Origin: Streptomyces thermovulgaris
Lineage (GTDB): Bacteria > Actinomycetota > Actinomycetes > Streptomycetales > Streptomycetaceae
Direction of reading: 5' to 3'
Assembly: GCF_002155915.1 (NCBI RefSeq)
Contig: NZ_MUME01000043.1
Location: 194-39,834, forward strand
DNA length: 39,641 nt
A model generated the notes under the pieces. The model was given only the letters and a program-made list of their open reading frames with translations, ran no database searches and was not told the DNA's origin. Numbering within the stretch: position 1 is the first letter of the stretch; every line of letters starts with the position of its first letter. Shown piece after piece: positions 33,180 to 39,641 of the stretch. The position numbers were made by a program, and so were the translations under genes.

Positions 33180-34361
33180 TCATGCCGTGCCCGTGGGGGT
33201 CGGGCCGGCGGGAACGCGGCGCGGGGCGACGGGCAGAGGAGCGGGCAGGGGCGCGGTCAGGGCGTCGGCGATGCGCAGCAGGGCGGAGGGGTCCGGGAGC
33301 CGGACGGCCAGGCGGGCGGGGGCAGCGGACGGCGGGACGGCGGAGTCGTCGCGCACCGCCGCGGCGATGACCGCCGCCCAGGCGACGGCCTCGGCGCGCT
33401 CCCGGTCGCCGGTCGCCTCCAGCACCGCCTCATGGGTCCGCTCGTACAGGGAGCGGTCGAAGGACGCGTCCAGATGGCCGAGCGCGTTGTGGATGCTGGT
33501 CTGCCGCCACATCAGCCGGGTGACGGGGGACGCCCAGCGCGGCCGGGGCAGCCGCAGCCGGCGGCGGGTGAGCACGCCGTCCAGCACCCGTTCCAGCGGC
33601 TCCAGCCGCGTGTACGCCCGCCAGGCCCGCCGCCACTCGGCCAGCCGGGGCCCGGCCAGCGGCACCAGGACGCCCACCGACGTCAGCAGCGCGCCCAGCC
33701 CGGCCGCGACCGGGGAGACGTTCGTCCCGAGCGCCGACCAGTCCCACCCGCACCAGCGGGCGACCACGGCGGCGAGCTTGGTCACGCTGTACCCGGCGCC
33801 GCACAGCGACCCCAGTCCCAGGATCAGCAGCCCCGTGCGCAGCCAGCCGTTCACCTCGCGCGCCCACCGCACCGCGGACACCGTGGTGACGCTGACGGCG
33901 GCGAGGTGCCCCACCAGGTACAGCACGATCATCTCGGCGATGAACGGCGTCGTCGCGTAGTAGGTGTCCAGGTCGGTGCGCCGCTCCACCGGCGCCTCGC
34001 CGAGCGCGAAGGTGACGGCGATGCCGATCACCACCAGCGTGTAGGCCACGATCCAGCGCCGCGCCACCCGGTGCACCCGCTCGCCGCCCCGCCAGTACAC
34101 GATGAGGACCTGGGAGGCCGCGCTGTAGGCGGTGATCGACGCGTACGTCAGCGGCGCGGCGAGGTTCGGGACGCCGCTGAGCCGGTTGACCGCGCCCACC
34201 GTCGGCGGCGCCCCGAGGAGGAAGCAGGAGCCCGCCAGGCCCAGCACCGCGCAGATCGCCCGCAGATACGGATCGCGCCGGTGACGCAGCAGGTCCGGGG
34301 CCTTCACCAGCAGCCCCAGCCACAGCACACCACAGCTGACGTAGTTGATCAGGCCGCTCAT
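33180..34361 (-). CDS. MAB_1171c-type polytopic membrane protein, paralog B
   Basis: A 393-residue protein of about seven helices plus a C-terminal cytoplasmic domain. The shared motifs are AVNRLSGVPNLAAPLTY, DLDTYYATTPFIAEMIVLYL, KLAAVVARWCGWDWSALGTN and RQTSIHNALGHLDASFDR. It is more diverged than A and C: GHDLD becomes GWDWS, and the conserved Arg of YLREM is Ala. Its ATG overlaps the stop of the metallopeptidase gene by ATGA (34358-34361), so peptidase and membrane protein are co-translated. The tail is Pro-rich. The separate divergence suggests it is specialised, perhaps as partner of the protease. Confidence 0.85.
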   Translation of the reverse strand: MSGLINYVSCGVLWLGLLVKAPDLLRHRRDPYLRAICAVLGLAGSCFLLGAPPTVGAVNRLSGVPNLAAPLTYASITAYSAASQVLIVYWRGGERVHRVARRWIVAYTLVVIGIAVTFALGEAPVERRTDLDTYYATTPFIAEMIVLYLVGHLAAVSVTTVSAVRWAREVNGWLRTGLLILGLGSLCGAGYSVTKLAAVVARWCGWDWSALGTNVSPVAAGLGALLTSVGVLVPLAGPRLAEWRRAWRAYTRLEPLERVLDGVLTRRRLRLPRPRWASPVTRLMWRQTSIHNALGHLDASFDRSLYERTHEAVLEATGDRERAEAVAWAAVIAAAVRDDSAVPPSAAPARLAVRLPDPSALLRIADALTAPLPAPLPVAPRRVPAGPTPTGTA

Positions 34362-34963
34362 CTTCCCCGAGTCCCGCGGTAGTTGAGCGCCGCCCCGATG
34401 CGTCCGGCCAGGTCCTGCGCGCCGTCGGCGCCGGCGGCCCCCGAGTCCGCCGGCTCCTCCAGCCAGGACCGCAGCCGACGGCCCATCAACATGCCGAACC
34501 GGTCGGCCTCCTGCTCGTCCGCCAGGCTGAAGTCGGTGCGCGCCGCCACCGGCCGGGGCGGCCCCGTGACGGGCGCGGCGTTTGCCGCGGCGGCCCGTCG
34601 GTGCATGTGCCACACCTCGTGGCAGAAGATCACGACCTGGTGCCACACGGCGGCCCGCTGGTCCACCACGACCACGTCCTGCTCCTCGCCCTCCAGCCAC
34701 AGTCCGCTGGCGGTGTGCGGGGGGAAGATCTCCCGGCGGACCACGACCGGGCGGCCCCGCCAGGCGCTGACGGAGTCGACGAGCGCGGCGAACAGGGTCT
34801 CGGGGTCGGCGGGGACCGGTACCCGGATGGGGTCGATGAGCGCATCGGCCAGCCGCCGCATCTCCCTTTTCCTACGCACCGTCCTCTCCCGTCGCTCTCT
34901 CACGCCTGTCCCCATCATTCCCGGGCGCCGGGTGCAGGGAAAAGGTTTTCGCACCGCGCTCAT
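34358..34963 (-). CDS. ImmA/IrrE-like zinc metallopeptidase
   Basis: A 201-residue protein. H115-E-V-W-H119 (VIFCHEVWHM) is a gluzincin HExxH site and E152 in DEQEADRFGM is the likely third zinc ligand. The preceding segment (GLWLEGEEQDVVVVDQRAAVWHQ) is the usual beta-sheet of ImmA/IrrE-like proteins. Such proteases cleave XRE-family repressors, as ImmA does ImmR and IrrE does DdrO. ATG 34963 overlaps the upstream stop by ATGA and is kept for that reason. A GTG or ATG 28-34 codons later, each with a purine-rich site, may be the true start because the first 30 residues are basic and unlike the family. No helix-turn-helix domain is present. Confidence 0.82.
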   Translation of the reverse strand: MSAVRKPFPCTRRPGMMGTGVRERRERTVRRKREMRRLADALIDPIRVPVPADPETLFAALVDSVSAWRGRPVVVRREIFPPHTASGLWLEGEEQDVVVVDQRAAVWHQVVIFCHEVWHMHRRAAAANAAPVTGPPRPVAARTDFSLADEQEADRFGMLMGRRLRSWLEEPADSGAAGADGAQDLAGRIGAALNYRGTRGR

Positions 34964-36207
34964 TCACGGACGGACACATTCCCCGCCGGTGCCGAGGCAC
35001 GCAGCCGCACCGCCGCGATGCGGTCGGGGTGGCGCAGCGCCCGGGAGACGGCGCCGATCTCCCGCAGCAGCTCCGTGGTGTCACGGTCGCCGTCGTCCTC
35101 GGACAGGTGCTCCCGCCGCTCCACGACGTCCAGGATCGCCACCGCGGCGGCCAGCGCCCTGGCCTCCTGCGCCGCGAACCCCAGCTCCAGCGCGGCCCGG
35201 TGCGCCCGCCGGTGCAGCTCCTCGTCGATGCGGCGGGCCAGCGGCAGCAGCACGTCGCGGATGAACGTCTCCCGCCGGGTCAGCCTGAGTTCGGGGCTGC
35301 CGCGCGGCAGCAGGGCCGTCCCCCGGCCGTTCACGGTCCGCATCAGCAGATACAGCGGCCGCAGCTCGTGGTGGGCGAGCCGCACATGCCAGCGGTCGTG
35401 CAGATACTGGCCGGCGTGCGGGAGGATGAACCCCACCGCGATCATGATGGCCGACACACAGGCCACCGGCGGCGCCACGTCCGTGCTCAGCCAGTCCAGG
35501 TCGTGCCCGGTCCAACGGGCCGCCACGGCGGTGAACTTGGAGGCGTCGAACAGCAGGTTGAGGCCGTAGCCGATGCCGAGCGACTTCAGTCCGCAGCGCA
35601 GCCACACGTCCAGTCCGTCGGTGCGCACCCAGTTCCACAGCACCCGCGAGGTGATGAGCACGGCCACGCAGTGCGCGACCAGATAGAGCACGATCATCTC
35701 GCGCAGATACGGCGTGTTGGCGTAGTACGTGTCCAGGTCCCGCAGCCGCTCCACGGGCACGTCGGCGAGCGCGAACAGCACCCACAGCGCGACGATCACC
35801 CCCGAGTAGGCCGAGACGACCCAGCGCGTGGCACGCCGGGTCGCGGCGGAACGGTCGGACAGCCCGTTCCGCCAGGCGATGATCAGCAGCAGACAGGCCC
35901 CGCAGAAGGCGGTGAGCAGCGAGTACACCCAGGGCGCCGAGATGTTCGGCACCCCCGTGACCCGGTTGGTCCAGCGGATCGTCGACGGTGCCACGAACAC
36001 GAACACCGCGCAGGCGAGCAGCAGCAGCCCGCCGACCGCGCGCAGCATCGGGTCCTGCCACAGCCGGATGATCGTGGGCAGTTTGATCGCCAGCGCGGCG
36101 GTGAGCACCGCGGCCGCGATCCAGAAGGAGAGGGAGGACCGACCGGCCAGCACGGCGGGATCCAGGGCGAGCCGGACGGGCCCGGCGACCGCCCCGGCCA
36201 AGTCCAT
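34960..36207 (-). CDS. MAB_1171c-type polytopic membrane protein, paralog C
   Basis: A 415-residue protein, first gene of the cluster, from ATG 36207 with GGGGAG 7 nt upstream. About seven helices span residues 20-265. Conserved motifs are TNRVTGVPNISAPWVY, DLDTYYANTPYLREMIVLYL, KFTAVAARWTGHDLDWLSTD and, in the C-terminal domain, RETFIRDVLLPLARRIDEEL. The C-terminal 150 residues are helical and charged (HLSEDDGDRDTTELLREIG) and should face the cytoplasm. The stop overlaps the protease start by 4 nt. It is the closest of the three to paralog A in the DLDTYYANTPYLREMI block. It is transcribed from a promoter that contains a long palindrome. Confidence 0.87.
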   Translation of the reverse strand: MDLAGAVAGPVRLALDPAVLAGRSSLSFWIAAAVLTAALAIKLPTIIRLWQDPMLRAVGGLLLLACAVFVFVAPSTIRWTNRVTGVPNISAPWVYSLLTAFCGACLLLIIAWRNGLSDRSAATRRATRWVVSAYSGVIVALWVLFALADVPVERLRDLDTYYANTPYLREMIVLYLVAHCVAVLITSRVLWNWVRTDGLDVWLRCGLKSLGIGYGLNLLFDASKFTAVAARWTGHDLDWLSTDVAPPVACVSAIMIAVGFILPHAGQYLHDRWHVRLAHHELRPLYLLMRTVNGRGTALLPRGSPELRLTRRETFIRDVLLPLARRIDEELHRRAHRAALELGFAAQEARALAAAVAILDVVERREHLSEDDGDRDTTELLREIGAVSRALRHPDRIAAVRLRASAPAGNVSVRE

Positions 36208-36245
36208 CACCACACTCCCCGCTCCTTCCGGTGCCTCCCTCCGGT

Positions 36246-36286
36246 CGGACAACTCGAGCCTACGCGGCTCGAGTTGTCCGCGTCAG
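36246..36286 (-). promoter_or_regulatory. promoter of the membrane-protein/protease cluster with overlapping palindrome
   Basis: On the minus strand CTGACG (36286-36281), an 18-bp spacer and TAGGCT (36262-36257) form a credible promoter with a start near 36250, about 43 nt before ATG 36207. The perfect palindrome CGGACAACTCGAGCC-N5-GGCTCGAGTTGTCCG (36246-36280) covers the whole spacer and the -10 box. A repressor bound there would shut the promoter. It lies 92 bp past the stop of the GH35-like gene and could also act as that gene's terminator hairpin. Confidence 0.65.
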
Positions 36287-36371
36287 GCAATCCGGTGACC
36301 GGGGGCGGACGGAAACGGCCGCGGTCCGCCGTGCTGTGCTCGTACGACGCCGGCCGGGGCGGCGTCCCGGC

Positions 36372-39323
36372 TCAGTGTCCCGGCGACTCCACCGGCTCCA
36401 CCGGCACCCCGCCCGCCGCCGCGCCCAGCAGCGTCAGCCGCACCCGTCCCGGTCCCGACAGCGTGGTGAGTTCCGAAAGGACCGCCAGGGCAAGGGTGTT
36501 GGTGCCCCGGGTGCGCAGGATGCCGTTCGGCAGGACGAAGGTGCGCCGGCCCGTGCCGTTGATGTACTGGCCCATGTTCCAGCCGTTGAGGAAGATCTGC
36601 ACACGGTAGGAGCGGTACCGGTCGTCGTCCAGGGTGAGCCCGACCGAGGCGTCCACGCCCGAGGGCACGTCCAGGGCGAAGGTGGTCCGGTACCAGGTCA
36701 CGCCCTGCCGCCGCACGGCCCGGGGGAAGTCGACCCGCTCCCAGTCGTGGTCCGGGAAGCCGGGCAGGTGCCAGCCCTCCCGCTCCCCGTACAGCCCGCC
36801 GTTGTTCAGGGGGCCGCGCACCGGGTCGGGCGCCGCCGCGCCCTGGATCCGCCACCGCACCTTCGGGGTGCTCCCGCCGAAGGAGACCGCCGTCAGCCCG
36901 CGCGCCGCCTCGCGGGCGTCCTCCCGTGCCCCGTCCCGGCCGTGCTGCGTCCGCCGCACCAGCACCGACAGCACATGCCGGCCGGGCGTCCGCAGCCACG
37001 GGTCCACCGGGAAGACCGCGGTGTTCGTCCCGCTTCCCTTCCGGTGCGTGTCCGTGTCCGGCCCGGGCCTGCGGTGCGTGCCCAGCGGGTGGCCGTCCAG
37101 CCAGGCCATGAGCAGCCCGTGCGGGCCCGCGCCGTAGGTGAGGGCGACCGAGTCGACGCCGGTGGCGTCCGTGAACGTGCCCCGGTACCAGACGTCCCCG
37201 TGGGGGAAGCCGCAGGCGTCCGCGGACGGCAGCGACCGCCCCTTCGGCACGGGCGTGGTGCCGGGGGAGGGCGCCCGGTCGGCGACCTGCCAGTCCGTGT
37301 CGTCGAAACCCGGCCCGGCCTCGGGGTTCTCCGTGCGCATCCGCCAGCCGTCGAGCACGGGCAGCCGCACCTCGGGCACGCCGGGCAGCGGCGCGTGGAC
37401 GCGCACGCTCTCCGAGCCGGTGACCGACGCCGGCACCGCCCGGCCGTTCCACGTCAGCCGGCTGATGCCGGGCGGTCCCCACACCTCCAGCCGGGTGGGG
37501 GCGACCGTGTCGCCGGTCAGATGCAGGGTGGAGCCGCGCACGGCGGCGGTGCGCAGCAGCGCGGGGCCGTGGACCAGCAGGGAGCCCTCCGGGGTGTCGT
37601 ACGGCCACAGACGCATCGAGGTCGCCTCGTCGGCGAAGAGCAGCAGCAGCGGCCGTTCGCCGACGCCGTCCTCCACCCGGACCCCGATCAGTCCCCCGGC
37701 CCCGAGGGGAACGGTCACCCGCAGCAGGCCCCGGTCGTAGACGTACGCGGCCTGCCGGCTCAGCCGGGTGACCCGCGGTTCCTCGGCGTACTCCAGCAGC
37801 AGTCGCGCCATCTCGCCCCGCGGTCCGCAGAACACCGCGACGTCCTGCCGTCCGGCGGCCAGGAACAGCATCGGCTGCGCGGTGGAGCAGCGCACCCTGT
37901 GCCGCCCCAGCGTCAGTTCGGTGACCAGCAGCCGGGCGTCCCGGGCCGGCACGGTCACCGGCAGGTCGCTGCCGGCGGCGCGCAGCGTCGAGGAGACCTC
38001 CCGGTCGCCGTCGTTGCGCAGCACATGGACCCGGGCGCCGGTGTCCGGGTTGCGCAGGTGGTACGTCCTCAGACCGGGCACCTTCGCCCCGTCCGCCCGC
38101 TCCAGCCGGGCGAAGTCGGGGATGCGTTGCAGCATGTGCCCGATCTGGTGCACCGGGACCAGCCGCCCGGTGGGGCGCCGGCCCTCGTCGAGGGCGGCCC
38201 CGTCGTCGTACGGCGTGCGCACGGACGGCGCGGGCAGCCAGCCCCAGGAGGTGCCGCCGAAGGCCGTGCGGACCTGATGGGCCGTGATGCCGTGGGCGAG
38301 ACGGGTCAGATGGAGGCTTCGCACCTGGGCCGCGTCCCGGGGGTGCCGCACCCCGGCGTGCCACCCGTCCCGGGAGGCGGCCGCGGCCCCGACCCAGGCG
38401 ACGGACCGGCCGTCGCCCCCGCCGCCGTCCCCGGACCGCGGCGCGGCACCCGCCCCGCCGGTCCCGCCGTGCGTCCCGGGGTACTCCCGGGCGGAGGGGG
38501 ACCGGTCCGGCGGGAAGGAGCCGTCGAAGCCGTGCAGCCAGCCGACCCGCTGGTCGCCGGAGGAGAAGGTCCCGGGGAGCAAGTGGCCGTTTCCGCCCTG
38601 GTCGTTGCGGAAGAGCGGCACGTCGATGCCGTCGGCGCGCACCTTTTGGTACAGGCGGTCCAGCCGGGCGCGCCCGTCCGCGCCGCCGTGCCCGTCCTCG
38701 ATCCGGTACAGCAGCACCGTGCCCCTGCCCCGGGTGAACAGATGCCGGGCGGCGATGGCGTTCACCCGGCCCAGCCACTCCTCGACGTGCTTCAAGTACG
38801 CGGAGCCGGGGGTTTTGTCGCGGTCCTCGGCGGCCGTCAGCCAGCCGGGAAGGCCGCCGTCGGCCCCGGCGGCGTCGAGGCGGGGACCGGGCCGCAGGAC
38901 GACATAGAGGCCGGTCTCGGCGGCCGTCCGCAGGAACAGGTCCAGATCCCGTACACCGGTGAAGTCGTACCGGCCCGGGGCGGGGGAGTGGTAGTTCCAG
39001 GCCACCTGGACGCTGACGGCGTTGTGGCCGTGTGCGCGCATCTTCTGCAGCACGTCCCGCCACAGGGAGGGGCTGGGCAGCCGGAAGAGGTGCATCTCGC
39101 CGGCCCACAGCACCAGCCGTCTGCCGTCGACCAGCAGCGAGTGGCGGTCGAAGCCGACGGTGTGCAGCCGTCCGTCGGCCCTCGGCGGCAGCGGCGGCGG
39201 GCCCGTGGGGGCGAAGCGCGCGAGGTGGGGCGAGGCCTCCGTCCCGGGACGGGCGCCGCTCAGGGCGAGTCCGAGCACGGCCGTGCCCGCGAGGGCGCTG
39301 AATGAACGTCTGCTGAGCGCCAA
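36372..39323 (-). CDS. secreted GH35-fold (beta-galactosidase-like) protein, catalytic residues apparently lost
   Basis: A 983-residue protein from TTG 39323 with GGAGGA 5 nt upstream. The start LSRRSFSALAGTAVLGLAL is a Tat signal. The barrel follows GH35: LLVDGRRLVLWAGEMHLFRL, LWRDVLQKMRAHGHNAVSV, YDFTGVRDLDLFLRTAAETG and later FGGTSWGW and TPYDDGAALDE. C-terminal jelly-roll domains (WYRGTFTD, WYRTTFALD, FLNGWNMGQY) match beta-galactosidases. However, the acid/base segment, normally QxENEYG, reads RIEDGHG. The nucleophile segment, normally (T)EFWxGW, reads VAWVGAAAASRDGW without Glu. CAEW after RPGP is LDAAGAD. A Gly-rich insert of about 35 residues precedes the nucleophile region. Probably a non-catalytic sugar-binding relative. 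Confidence 0.85.
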   Translation of the reverse strand: MALSRRSFSALAGTAVLGLALSGARPGTEASPHLARFAPTGPPPLPPRADGRLHTVGFDRHSLLVDGRRLVLWAGEMHLFRLPSPSLWRDVLQKMRAHGHNAVSVQVAWNYHSPAPGRYDFTGVRDLDLFLRTAAETGLYVVLRPGPRLDAAGADGGLPGWLTAAEDRDKTPGSAYLKHVEEWLGRVNAIAARHLFTRGRGTVLLYRIEDGHGGADGRARLDRLYQKVRADGIDVPLFRNDQGGNGHLLPGTFSSGDQRVGWLHGFDGSFPPDRSPSAREYPGTHGGTGGAGAAPRSGDGGGGDGRSVAWVGAAAASRDGWHAGVRHPRDAAQVRSLHLTRLAHGITAHQVRTAFGGTSWGWLPAPSVRTPYDDGAALDEGRRPTGRLVPVHQIGHMLQRIPDFARLERADGAKVPGLRTYHLRNPDTGARVHVLRNDGDREVSSTLRAAGSDLPVTVPARDARLLVTELTLGRHRVRCSTAQPMLFLAAGRQDVAVFCGPRGEMARLLLEYAEEPRVTRLSRQAAYVYDRGLLRVTVPLGAGGLIGVRVEDGVGERPLLLLFADEATSMRLWPYDTPEGSLLVHGPALLRTAAVRGSTLHLTGDTVAPTRLEVWGPPGISRLTWNGRAVPASVTGSESVRVHAPLPGVPEVRLPVLDGWRMRTENPEAGPGFDDTDWQVADRAPSPGTTPVPKGRSLPSADACGFPHGDVWYRGTFTDATGVDSVALTYGAGPHGLLMAWLDGHPLGTHRRPGPDTDTHRKGSGTNTAVFPVDPWLRTPGRHVLSVLVRRTQHGRDGAREDAREAARGLTAVSFGGSTPKVRWRIQGAAAPDPVRGPLNNGGLYGEREGWHLPGFPDHDWERVDFPRAVRRQGVTWYRTTFALDVPSGVDASVGLTLDDDRYRSYRVQIFLNGWNMGQYINGTGRRTFVLPNGILRTRGTNTLALAVLSELTTLSGPGRVRLTLLGAAAGGVPVEPVESPGH

Positions 39324-39396
39324 AGATGTCCTCCAGGGCGGCGATCGTACGGGGCGCGGCTGCCGTCATTCTCCTCGAAGCCCGATGCGCCGCGGA

Positions 39397-39641
39397 CACA
39401 CGAGGAGCACACGGGAGCGCACACGAGGAGCGCGGTCGCCGCGCTGCCGACCACCACGCTCCCCGCGCACCCCTCCCCGGTGGTGACCGATCCGCCTCGA
39501 GGCGAGAGCGTCATCGGCATTGCCACGGTGAACGGTTCGGCTGCCGGAAGGGCACCGCGGCCGTCGCCGTCTCCCCGGACGGCACCGCCTTCACGGTCAC
39601 CTGCAGCGACTGCCTCGCCCAGGCCGGCGGCAACTCCGATC
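39397..39641 (+). pseudogene. frameshifted DUF4360-type secreted protein gene (runs off window)
   Basis: One frame reads SAVAALPTTTLPAHPSPVVT, then DPPRGESVIGIATVNGS up to about 39538. A +1 frame continues GCRKGTAAVAVSPDGTAFTV, then TCSDCLAQAGG to the window edge. Joined, this matches the start of DUF4360 proteins as I remember them (VNGSGCPAGTAAVAVSPD, then AFTVTYSDYLAQ). One G is missing near 39540, and two usual Tyr are Cys. No intact signal peptide with a start codon is visible; a 12-bp direct repeat CACACGAGGAGC (39397-39408, 39420-39431) lies where it should be. Decay or a sequencing error are both possible. Confidence 0.55.

Noticed and set aside
34358..34963. Reading the metallopeptidase plus neighbour as a classical toxin-antitoxin (RES/Xre or ImmA/Xre) pair
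   Set aside because: No helix-turn-helix partner is encoded next to it. The neighbours are polytopic membrane proteins, so a TA label is not supported.
36231..39305. A 1024-codon plus-strand open frame opposite the GH35-like gene
   Set aside because: A mirror of third-position GC bias. The minus frame has the Tat signal, fold motifs and a ribosome binding site.

Overview
The window is very GC-rich chromosomal DNA from an actinomycete, almost certainly Streptomyces. The evidence is strong third-position GC bias, frequent GTG and TTG starts, TANNNT-type -10 boxes, an hrdA-type sigma factor beside dnaG, an MreB-like mbl gene and a matB gene closely resembling the S. coelicolor enzyme. Gene order from the nitrate reductase to matB resembles the S. 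coelicolor SCO2473-SCO2444 region as I remember it. That comparison is from memory, not from a search.

Layout. 1-3427: a truncated secreted protein, a gamma-glutamylcyclotransferase-like protein and an assimilatory nitrate reductase (nasA). 3428-4486: a vapBC toxin-antitoxin cassette bracketed by a short direct repeat; the left copy is fused to a fragment resembling the 5' end of dgt. 4478-11633: a SanA/YdcF protein, dGTPase (dgt), a ferredoxin-reductase-like flavoprotein, DNA primase (dnaG) and sigma factor hrdA. 11660-17528: a heterodimeric ABC exporter, a divergent FGGY kinase and a YtxH-like small protein. 17675-18211: two identical tRNA-Asn genes and a CAU-anticodon tRNA, each unit ended by a terminator. 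18212-20312: about 2.1 kb without a credible intact gene but with hairpins, short repeats and a decayed secreted-protein gene.

20325-23166: an aldo/keto reductase and an MFS exporter, divergent from a MarR regulator with a palindrome between them. 23349-28475: a tiny acidic repeat protein, mbl, a fused acyl-CoA carboxyltransferase overlapping matB (malonyl-CoA synthetase), and an unknown protein. 28654-30365: an IclR regulator translationally coupled to an SMP-30 lactonase, preceded by a clear promoter and palindrome.

30461-36286 is the most interesting part. It is a five-gene minus-strand cluster of three paralogous polytopic membrane proteins (the MAB_1171c-type family with a cytoplasmic C-terminal domain), an ImmA/IrrE-like zinc metallopeptidase and an FAD-dependent oxidoreductase. 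The first three genes overlap by 4 nt each. A perfect 15-bp-arm palindrome lies inside the predicted promoter. This looks like a protease-controlled membrane system whose repressor is not in the window. Next to it (36372-39323) is a Tat-exported GH35-fold protein that appears to have lost both catalytic glutamates. The right edge holds a frameshifted DUF4360-type secreted-protein gene.

All functions are inferred from reading sequence motifs. No database search was run.
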